Of a stretch of DNA of 64,000 bases, positions 46,001 to 58,000 are shown one piece after another; within the stretch, counting starts at the first letter, position 1; every line of letters begins with the position of its first letter. A model generated the notes under the pieces. That model worked only from the letters and a program-made list of their open reading frames with translations. It searched no databases and was not told the origin of the DNA. The position numbers were made by a program, and so were the translations under genes. Location of the stretch: NCBI GenBank assembly GCA_932294295.1, contig OW028584.1:26504970-26568969 (forward strand). The letters are read 5' to 3'. Source of the stretch: Alitta virens. Its lineage: Eukaryota; Annelida; Polychaeta; Phyllodocida; Nereididae.

Positions 46001-49000
46001 TACATTGGCATAATGAGCATTGCAAATCATGGGGCCTGCTCGTGGCAACTACAGTTGTGCTTTGTATATATGAATGGTAATTAGGATTTCATACTATTGT
46101 TCTAAATGCAATTTTCATATGGGACTGATCTGATGTTTCTGACTGTTGTAGGAGAACAGATGATCATTCTGTAAATTCGACATGTATATATATATATAAA
46201 GCACAACTTTGTTATTATTAGGAGGTGAGCCTCAAGCTTAAGATAGCTGCAAATGACTCATCCCTAACACCCCCCCCCCCCCCTCCATAAGAAAAGAAAT
46301 AAATTAAGTTAAACACGTGGATATGAATAGTTAAATTGCAATAACGAATTAAACAATTCTTGTATACATAATAACATAGATGATGCAGGAATAACCTACA
46401 TAGTGTCTTAAAAAATATAAGTTGGTGAATAGGTATAAGTAAAAATAATTACGTAGTGTCTCAGATAAGTGGGGTGTTGTTCATGACTACAATGAGTCAA
46501 TTATAGAAACACTGTTTTGTTTTAAAGTAGAACAGCAGAAAGAGGTAAACTGTAGGATCCCAATGTACTCGTAATGTCAGGATTTTAAAAAGTACATTAG
46601 TCTTTCCTAATATTTAATGTTGGACTGATGTTTCTGTGAACATGGATTAATGTACATAACACATTGTTTTCTAAAAATTTCAGAATACAACCATTCAGTC
46701 ATGGAATAACACAATGGCTGTCAACCTTATTGTAAGAGAGAACTTCATTCAGCACGCCTTTGTGAAGAGTGTTCGGAAACGAGGTAATTACAAAATACAA
46801 GTTCCTGCTGCCACTCCATTCGCACCTGTTTAGCTCTCCCCATACCTGGCTCTCAGTTACAATATCTCCCTTAATATTTGGTATAATTTTTGTTCTGAAA
46901 AGAACTATAGAAAGCTTAAAGACTTATCTTTATGAAAGGGTAATGTCTTTTGCCTTTCTGTTCATTAAATAAGATACCTTATCTTATCTCCTAAATCTTT
47001 ATATGTCTGGTATCAATTTTAAAGACTTGCAAGTAATTAAAAAATAATTTATATTTACAATAAAATAATCTTATCTTATCTAATTTTATCTTATCTTATC
47101 TTATCTTATCACGGCAATTACATTGGCTGAAAAGTTCCCGCCATTGACTCTTTGGTTCCCTCAGTGAAGAAACACTCAATTTGGGTCTGGCGGATTCTGT
47201 GATCTGATTGGTTGATATCTAGCATACTCAGATTATGACGTCACATGCCCTTGACTGTGGTTGGCTGATGCAGAGTGCATCCTTGCATCATTATTTTTGC
47301 GCATTTTAATGTATATTTATTATCTTTTTGTTCAATTGATTTCTGTAATTTCCCTGGGAAATTTATATTTATGGAATCACTTAATTATGATCTTCTATGT
47401 CTGAATAGCAAAATTAGTAGTAAGAGGACGAGAAGGAATATGTCTAGCTGAAAAAGACTCAGTGAAAAAGACTCAATTCTATGTGATCTACCCTTATAAA
47501 AGGTTGAACATTTAGTTAACACATTGTAGACATGGATAAATAAATTCTAGAAAATAATATTTTTTTTTTGTTGCAAATGATCTGTCAATTATTCCAATAT
47601 TGTGTTGTTTTTTTCTCCCTGGCAGCCCATGATTGCTCCTTTGAAGATGGTGACTGTGGTTGGAAAAACTATGACAGTTTTTTATCCTTGGAGTGGGGCA
47701 AATGGACCATATTTTCTCCAGCTGAGGGTCAAGCTAACAATTTCAAAGGATTGCTGGCTGATGTTACGTATCCTGAAGGAAAAGGTTGCTGTTTTAGCAA
47801 AAGCAGTGTGGCTTGTTTTTTAAGATTGGACTACATAATAAATTGATAGGATACCCAATGATCGAATTCACACAATAATGAGGCATTATCGTCTTTTAGC
47901 GAAATTCATGCAATTTTTTTTTCATTGGTGGCTCTTGGTTTGTCTAAAGATACACAAAATAGTTCCACTAGAATTTTGAAAGTGAGTATTTTTGTTGCAA
48001 ATACTTGCATTGATTAGCGTTACAAGCAGTTCCCCATGAATTGGTTATCATTATAAACAGTTCCCCATGCATTGGTTAGTATTCCAAACAGTTCCCCATG
48101 CATTTATTTGCATTACAAACAGTTCCCCATGCATTGATTTGCATTACAAACAGTTCCCCATGCATTGATTTGCATTACAAACAGTTCCCCATGCATTGGT
48201 TAGCATTATAAACAGTTCCCCCCATTTTCAGCTTATGTTTACCTTACATGATTTCTCATATTGGGTTGGGGGTGGGGTAAGCCAACAAAACTAGCCAATG
48301 CCAATGTTAGCAACACATTCGGATAATGTCGCTGCAACGCATTGTTATTTATCAGGTCTAGGCTGACCGAAGATTAAAGGATGTACCCTAAAATGAAGGA
48401 TGTACCTCAAATGAAGGATGCCTGTACTTCGTTTTAAGGACTCTTGGCATTGCTACAAAAATTGTAATTATCTGGCAGTGGGGGTGATGTTTTTGCCTGT
48501 TTTTTTAAATAATAATGAGGTCAAAGGGATCCCCACTTTTTCCACAGAAAAAGAAAATGAAAAATTCAATCATTTGTGGCCATGCTTACCAAAATGAGGG
48601 AGTTTTACATAGATTTTGGGGTGTGGTAGTGATGGATTTGCATTGGAGGTTCAGAAAAACTACTCCAGAAACTATAGAAAGAATATGGTAAATACCATCC
48701 CAGCGAAAAAATTTGAGCTCACATTGAGCTCACAGTTAGCTCATAGGAAACTCACGGAGTGGTCATACTGTGAGATCACTGTGAGCTAAAGGTGTAACCA
48801 CACAGTGAACTCACAGAGTTGAGGTCACAGTGCGAGTCTTCTGTGAGCAAACTGTGAGCTGATCATGTGTTATTCTATGTTTCTGAAAATTCCCATCCCA
48901 TGGTAGCTCTGTGCAATTAGTTTTGGTAACTTTGTTACAAATAATGATGAACTACGAAAAAAATCTAAAATCTCCCAATACAGCCTTCATTTATGATTGC

Positions 49001-52000
49001 CCCATGCTGGTTTTGAACCTACAACCTAAGCCTAACAGTCCTACACCCTAACCACTACACGAGCCAGTCACTTAGAAACTAGGTAGCCTCATCTAGGTAT
49101 AATTAACTAAGTGAATAAGCTGGGACAGTGAGGCCAACATTATGTTGTCAGATATTTTTCAAGAGTAAGAAGAGTGAGAATCCAACTCGGTTACCTACAC
49201 AATAAAGCAGCAGTTCTATTTATAGTTTCTGTTATTAGCTGGCCTGTAATCAATGGTGGAGACATAGTTTTCCTAAGAGTGTATACCACGCCACCTAGCG
49301 TGAGATCACAAGGTGAGTTCATGGTGAGTTAACTGTGATGTCATCCTGTGATCTCATCTTGTGAGCTTTGAGTGAGGTCACTGTGAGTGCAACGTTAGCT
49401 CACGTCTTCACCGGGATGTGGGCGTATTAAGTAATTCCTGCTTAAAGGTGGACTACCTCAAAATGTCCTTCCTTTCAAAATGGCCAAAAATTCCAGAGTT
49501 CTCTCCACATTTTTGAGCATCCTTTCATTGAAGTACACCCATCCTTTAATCTAAGGACGTACATCATTTTAAGTATATACTTTAATCTGCGGATGGGTCT
49601 TGAACTGTTTATAAATGCAACACCAACACACTCGTATTGGCCAAATGTAGTACCTGCAGTAGTGTTGGCTGCTTGCGTTGAGCTTCCGCCTTGCCAATGT
49701 GAAGTCGGCCTAATTTGTCTGCCAATTTTGACCCAACTTTCGCCCAGTGTCTGCATGTTATCTCATCAAAAAGAATGGAGTTAAGATAGTTACAGCCCCC
49801 AGATTTGAGGTGTGACAATTTTTGTGCATGAAACGCTATATCTTTTCAGAGGGACACTACATGTATGTTGGAGATGGCACAAGCCAGCTTTGCAATAGGT
49901 TAATTTGGAACAGTAGATCTTCTGTGGAAGCCGTTCTGCAAAGTCCTGCATTCTTTCATACAAATAACATTTGTGAATTGTCATTTTATCATTACAGGAG
50001 CCTCACCGGTTCATTCAGAGGTAAATTTATTAAGATATATTATGGCATATAATTGCAATAAGGCACTTGTGATTTGGTACATGACTGTCTCCAAACAATG
50101 GTTAATCTCATTGACCACATCAATTGACCTTCGGTGACATCATCAATTGTTTGAAGGGATGCTACAAATCACACGTGACTTATATGCCCCATAACAAACT
50201 CACAGATATTGATTTTTGAAGCAGTTAAATTTTGATGACGATGGGTTTGTTGAATGCTAGTCGTTTCGGCCTTCGGCCAGTTCGGCCCAGCCGAAAGGAC
50301 CCGTTTAACTGAGTCGAAAAAAGTCGGTTCGGCTCCATATACATTAGCATTGAGACCGAACGGACCCAGTTCTGTCCATTCGGTCTAAGAAATGAGTCTA
50401 TTCGGCTCTGACGAATGTCCGGCCGCGGGTTCGGCCGGCCGCCTAATAATACTTTATCTGCCCTTATCACCCCCCCCCCCCCTGTCGCCGCTTAACTAAT
50501 CATGATAGAATGATGATATTTACAACTCCGTGTTCGCCGTAACTTGCATCATCTCATTCTTTCAAGTAATATCACAAAAAATTTCCAATTGAATTCAATT
50601 CTTTCTTTATTCCTTTATCCAGTGCATCAAAGCATCAATAATTGAAAAAACTAAACGATTCCTTTCATTTAGGATTGCACTTAAACAGCAATGGATATTA
50701 TTTCATTATACGAAACCGATTCCTTTCAATGAAGATTGCACTTAAACCAGGAAGCTGAAACATCTCAATAACGGGGGCCGAACCGTCTCGTTTTTGTGGT
50801 CGATTCGGTTCCCATTAAAATAAATAGGGAGCCGAATGAACTCAGCTAAAAAGCCGAACTGATTCAGCTGACAGGCCGAATGGTCTTGTTTTGGCAGGGC
50901 TGAACAGGCAAGGCCGAAACGACCTGCTACCAGTTTGTTTGACATTTGACCTTGATCTTATATAAGGTCAAAGTTCAATGTCAAGTGAAAGAGTGGCAAA
51001 ATAAAAAATGTGTATCTATTAAATAATGTATTATTCAAACTGATAATTTTTAATAATATTTTGGCATCCACATATCATTGATGACACCCTGGGGAAATTA
51101 CCTTAAATGGGGTAAAAAAAATATCTCATGGTAGAGATGAGACTTTCCCCAAGTTTGAGTTGTACAATATAGTATTGTTATGTGCAGCAAGTTAGGGTGT
51201 CCTTGGATCAAAGGTCATGGTCACAGATGACCATGACTGTTACATCAAGGTCACATACCTGAAATGACAAAATTATTCCAGTGCATTTATGAAGACATTC
51301 TTGTAACAGTAACAAAGTAACGTGACATGAAATGAATTATTTTTAACAAAGCAAGTGAAGTCTATTACTTGGTGACCCGTTACTGTTTTAAACTGTCTAA
51401 CATTTGGATAGGATGCAATATCTATAATTTGTTCCCTATCATCCATAAACTTAACTGTGCTAGTATGATACCAAGATAACATTCCAAATCGGGCATTTCT
51501 ATATTGGCCACAGTCGGTACAACATCCCATCAACATTGCCGACGTCTTGCCGATGTTGTGCTGGTTGGGAATGCTATCTGGGTATGAAGTAGTTCGCCAA
51601 CATTGTTCCAATAGCATTGATTTTTATAAATACTGTACCTTAACAAAATCGATTCACCTTCTGTTTGGGTATTATGAATACTTTATATTTAGTTTTCTCT
51701 TAGTTTGAAATGTTTATTTGAGATAATTTTAATGGTGATTGAAAACATTTTTTCGTCAAACAGGTGATGCTCTCAAGTTGTTTATGATTGATGGCAAAGT
51801 ATCAAAGTTGCTGTGGTCCTCACCAGCCCATAAGACTTACAATCGCTGGTTATATGTACGAACTAAATTGGACCAAATTAAGGAGAACCAGTTCTCCTTA
51901 CTCTTCCATGCTCGCTATGTCAAGGGATGTCCCAACTCAGTGGGTATAGATGACATCAAGTTTCTGCCATGTCCCATAGGTAATATGTTTTAAATATTGG

Positions 52001-55000
52001 TATATTTCGTGCAGTCACAACATATATGCCCTTGAAAGTCTGAGCGTCCTCATGGCAATGGGGTAATACACTTGGGAGTGTAGACCTGAAATCCCAGTGG
52101 CCAACACAGGGCTCTGTGCAATGCATTCTCCAGTAAAGGCTGTCTATCCCTTCCATATAAAAGATTAGATGCCGATGCTACAAAGGTTGTTGCCAGATAG
52201 ATTTTATGATTGGTTCCTGTAGTTTTCCTAATGTATCAATTTGTTATAAATTGTAATTTAATAACAAAATGTAATAAAATTATCCTTCTTGCAACAACAT
52301 ACTACTGTGGAATATATCAGTCTTAATATCGAAATGAATTTGAAAATTATTGCAGTGAAAAGTTTACAGGCACGACAGCAATGCCAGGCATTAATCAACC
52401 ATATGTGGCATTGCATGGATATTAATGACTATGATATATCTCCATGTAAATCTATACAGTTGTATTTTTGTAATATTTGCAGAGAAATTGGTCAGCACCA
52501 TCTCGATCAGGAATGTGAAACTTCAGAATGTTATGGGCAATCCAGTGTGGATAAAGAATTCAGATCCAAACAAGCACAATGTAGTGTGGATTGAAAGAAG
52601 TTCCATCAAAGACAGCATTTTTTTTTCAACTCCAAAACCGGCTGTAGGTCTTAGATTGAAGAGCGCTTATGTGCTGATACGAAACACAGACTTCTCTAAC
52701 ATTAGTGGAAGAACAGTAGACTTAGTGTTTGATTCAGAGACGAAGAACAGAGTTGCTGAGGTAACACTTACCCAAAACACAATGAGAAGCAGCAGAACAG
52801 ATGGCGTCATCTCGGTATGGAACAGAGGAATAAAAGAAGCGATGGTCTGGTTAGTGAATAATGACATCCAGCAGAACACAGCTCAGGATAAAAGTGATGT
52901 CATACGAGTGATTAATGCAAGCTTGATAATGGACGGCAACCTAATCTACAACAACACAGGCAGATACATTCTCCAATTGGGCAGTTTTGCTCAAAGTCTT
53001 GGCAATCTCCTGGACCAGAACATAACTAATAATATATTTTGGTTCAATGCCGCACAACAAGCAGCTGCAAAGTACACAATTCTTGCAAATGCATCAACAG
53101 TTAAATTCAATCAAAATCTCCTGAATAATCCAGCCAATACTTTTGAGTTTTCGGCCCAAAATGGAATCCCATCTCCTTCTGATATTGACTGCAGCAACAA
53201 CTGGTGGGGGTCAGGCCGACCCGATCAAGTACGATCTAAGATCAGAAGTTCACAAAACACCCAGGGATTACCGGCTGTCAACTACCAACCTTTTTGGACA
53301 TATCCGCCCAGTAAATTTGGATTGTCTTGTAAGTACATTTTTTATTACACTTGAATGCCTAGTTGGTAATGGCAAGGAATGGTAGGATGTGGCATGAAAA
53401 GATTCCATACTCACTGCCTTAAATCTATAGTAGTAATATGAGGGGACATTAGGAGAAATTTGAAATGTGTTAGGCTCAAAACTTTTCAAACTCCCCTTCA
53501 GTGAAGGTTTAGATAATCAACGTTGTGTGAATGATTTTTAGCAGAAATTACTCACAATTTTACTCACAATTCTTAAGTTTGAGAGTTTAATAGTGATTTA
53601 AATTCCATTACACCCATCTTGTTATCATGTGCATTTGAAATATCAGGAAGATAACTGCAGTGATATTTATTGTTGCAGCATCATGTCCAGTTGGATGGAG
53701 TTGCCAGGGATCATGCTGCCTGTTGTATAGAGGAGGAGCAGTCGTGTATGGCCAGGCCGTCAAAGAGTGTGAAGCTATTGGGGCCACCTTGTTGTTGTCA
53801 GACCTACTTGGTAAAAATAAGAAATACATTTCCTCGGCAACACAATACAGAGATGTTGATGGAAGTTATAAATTTGCCAACATTTGGGTTCAGCTTTCTT
53901 CTCAGGGCAATGAAGTCATAAGTACAACAGTTCCTGATAAATGCCATATCTATGTGCCTCAAAATGGCACAACAATGGGTTCCAGGTGTTCTCTGCTTCG
54001 TCCATATATCTGTGAGAAGTTCTCAGTTGTACTTTGCAAGAATAGTTGCTTCCAGAATGGGCTATGTTCAGGCAAGACATGTGTCTGTAATAAGGGCTGG
54101 AGTGGAGAAGATTGTTCGGAGTTTCACTGCAAAGACGTGAACGAGTGTTCTGGTAGGGGAGTGTGTGTTGGGCCTAACCAGTGCAGATGCACAGCAGGCT
54201 GGCAAGGAAGGGCATGCAGTACGAGCTATTGTTCAAGGTTTGACAGTTGTCTTCAGTGCAGCAAAAGGACTGGATGTGGTTGGTGCGATTCATCTCAACT
54301 GTGCATGCCAGGTGCTGGGATTGGACCAGATCTAGGAAAGTGTCACGATTGGTTCTACTACAAGTGCCTGACCATCGGTGCAGGCAGAGGGTGTTCCCAA
54401 CAGATTTATCCAATTGAATGTGATGAAAGATACTGTAATGTTAACAACACTGAAACCAACCGGGGGCTTTGTCAAGAATGTGAAGATGTTCAGAAGTGCT
54501 ACCACTCCCTGGACCCAAATCTGCCCTACAACATCAACTGCCCAGCATGGGATGAAGAGAAATGTCCACAAGGCATTGTGTATCGCAACTATTCTGACCC
54601 AAGCAGAAAGGAGAACACTGTGCTAGCTGACAATGTTATTTATATTGATCCCAAGGATTTACTGATCTATTTCTGCCCTGTTTTGGTGGATAAGGAATCT
54701 GAAAATCTCAATGTGTACATAACAAGAGAAGAAAGAGAATGGGAGGAAGGCAAACTGCTAACCAGTCCACAAGCAGGAGGAATTTTCACTAAATTAAACA
54801 GAGTCATTCCCCTAGAAAAAGGAATTGTGATGCTGTTTGGTGAAGCGGCATCGATAACTGACATGATCAAATATGCAGATTTCCGAGATGAAGACGTTCC
54901 CTTTCAAAGAATTGGAGATGCACTAACTGTGGATCAAGCACCACAGAACTACCTTATGAAACTCTACCTCAATGATTCGTTGGCGGTCAATGACAGCACT

Positions 55001-58000
55001 CAATTTTATACACTCCCACCTGGGAGCATGAAATGCATTGGCCATGAATATAAAGACAGCAATGGCACCATAATCTTTAGTTATTATGCTGTAGTACCGG
55101 TGAATCAAGACACATTGCAGTACTCAGTTGGAGATGTCATAGTCAGTGCCTTTATCAAAGGGTTTTTGGAGACAGTGGAAAACATCACAACAACCAAGCA
55201 TGGAACATTTGTATTCACTCGACTGACTCAGTGCTCTAGTAACAATGATATCAATATCAGGCCTGACCAGGAATATGGCGACATGAATGGGGAAGCAGGT
55301 GACAACTGGCCTGGTCTTGTATTCTATAAATCAACAAAGAAATTCAGTGCTAGAGAGGGAGAAAGTATTGTGGGACGTAGAGCTTCTGGTGTTTTTGCCA
55401 AAATCATCTCAAAGACTCAAAGAGATGACCATTTGTTCCTGGAAGTGGTAGGAGTTGAAACTGTTGAAAAAGGTCAAGTCCTCACAGCAGCTACAGGAAG
55501 CTTGTCCTTGGTCAGAAGACGAAAGCAGTCAACGGTCACTCTATCAGAGAGTGGGTCAGGATCCCTTAGTTATTCAGGGGTTTGTTGCTATCCTAATGTT
55601 GAAGATAATTTTGCAATAATATTATCATAATTAATGACAACTTCATTACTAAACCCCCACCTTTTATAACTGAAGCATAAATTGGCACAAAAGTTGTGGT
55701 TATAGTAATATAGCCTAACAACCTGCGTCATATGGTTTGCCTACTGTGCAACAATCATTACAATGAAAGTTGTGTCAATTTTGAAAGTTTTTAGAAAACA
55801 TTCAATGCTGAATTTTTTCCAATATATAATATGCCATGATATGACACTTTATTAGTGCTGTTAGATTGTATTCTCATGGAATACTCAAAGATCAAATACA
55901 GTCCATTTAAAAAGTGCTGATAAAATTTCTAGTGGCACCTAGAAAATCTTAGTTTTTACCTTTCAAGTATAAAGCAACTTTTTAGGCAGTTTGAAACGGC
56001 ACTGTTATTATTATATATTTGATTGACAAGGTTCTTTTTAAGGCTGGTTTCTCGGTGTCTGCCAAGGCATCTTACTCCGCTTCGCTTAAACTGACACTGA
56101 AGACTTCTTGGAACTGGTTTAATACAGTTCTTGAAGAGGCAGGTTGGACCTTGACAGGAAAAATCAGCAACAAACTTGAATTATCAGGAAGCCTTCAGAA
56201 GAAATTCAGCAAATCAGGTCCCATTGGTGACTACAGAACTCCAGTAAATAATTTAATAAATTTATATTTATTTATTAAAATACAACATGAAACTTTTTTT
56301 ATTAAAAATAAGCTCTACTTAAACAATTCCATTATTTGTTAAAAGAGGTAGTAATTTTAAGGTTAAAGGGGTTGTAGTCGGAATTTTAAATATATGCATA
56401 CAATACATTGTAAAATGTTAGAAAAGTGAGCATTTTTCAACTGAAATTTACACTATTCGAATTTGCCTGGATGTCAAACTTTTTAAAGGTAATTGATCTT
56501 CCCCCTTTTCTAACCTCCTGCACCTATGAGAATTACTAAGATTAAATGGGGAGCAGGTATTGAGCTGAGAGTGCAAATGTTGGATCAAATTTATCAGTCA
56601 GTGTGGCATGGTTTACACTGGAGATTTCACACAGGCATAATATGCAGCTGCAGTTCAGTTTTGGCTGAAACATTTTAAAATACCAAATGTACATATCTTC
56701 CTCATCAACCTTATTTTATACTAGCAATATTCATATGATGTGCTGCATAATTATACTAATGTTTAATTATACAGGACCTTGGGAAGTTTTTCATCTATTT
56801 CATTCCGGGTCGAGTGTTCTTTGATGTGTCTGCTGGTTATGATTTATCCGTGTCTGTAAGTAACAATGCAATGTGAATGTACTCTACGTCATGATAGAAA
56901 ATCAGTAGTAATAAGAGGCTACCTGACTAATAGGTCCAGCGGTCAATTAACCATACTGCCATAGACAAATTGAACAAGCACAAACATTTTCATTGTCAGT
57001 ATAGGTGGCCCAGACACTCTAGTGTCCCAAGACTATCTTGTAACTAAGGTTTACAAAATTTTGCTGAATCACTTTGCAATCTCATTAAGTAATAATGATG
57101 TTAACTCATACATCAGCTTAATGAGCAGGTTCTCCTTTAAGTTATTTCATTATTTCTATTATGCTACATCAAGTTATTTAATTTGATATTTTATTTAAAT
57201 CAAGTTATATCTTAAAGGTCTACTCAATTTCAGGCAAAGGCAACTTTGACTGTATCGCAGACGCAAGATTCTTCAATCACTGTGGGAAGCAGATACACAA
57301 GATCATCTGGAATAATGTCTAGCCCTCCAAAGGTGACTGTTATTATCATATAGTTAAGTTGTGCCACATTGATACCTAGAAGGTCCTAATACATCAAACG
57401 GACAGGACATCTTCCTTTATTTTTCTTATCAATGACCTAGATGTTTAAAAGTATTCATATTATGTATATATTCTGACAATACAGCAAATATTCTGAAAGG
57501 TTTTTGATTAGGAAAGGTCAGTATTGGCTGGGTAAATAAATGACCTGAAGCTAAAACAGCTAAACATCTCCTAATACTTTAAAACTCCAAGAATGTTTGA
57601 GGGTATCGAGAGCATTTCATATTTAATTTTTGTTAATCCATTTTATCCTTTGCCCAGAAAAGTTCCATTGAGTCGCGCAGTGTGGAAGGCAAATTGGAAG
57701 GAGAAGCATCAGCAGCGCTTAAAGTAACTCCTCAGATAAGAATCCAATGGCCATTATGGTATGGAACAAAAGACAAAGAAAGGGGAAGGAGAGACCAGCA
57801 CGACACCAACACATACTATGACCTCTCAGTCAGCGATGAGGAGAAAAAGGCTCTGGATTTACTGCCGGGGGAACTGAAGGCTGAAGCTGGTTAGACACTT
57901 TCCAATAATCTTAAGATATATCTCTAAAGTGATTAAAATGAATGAAAAACAAAGGTAGTAAGATATTTCAAGAAGAGCTTGCATGATTTCTTTCTAGTTT

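Noticed and set aside
48006..48227. Regular 31-bp repeats resembling a CRISPR array
   Set aside because: Units are contiguous, without unique spacers, in a eukaryotic intron; this is a minisatellite.
49595..49784. Overlapping short frames on both strands near 49.6 kb
   Set aside because: They lie in a repeat-rich intron between MAM exons, with no splice-compatible phase or domain.
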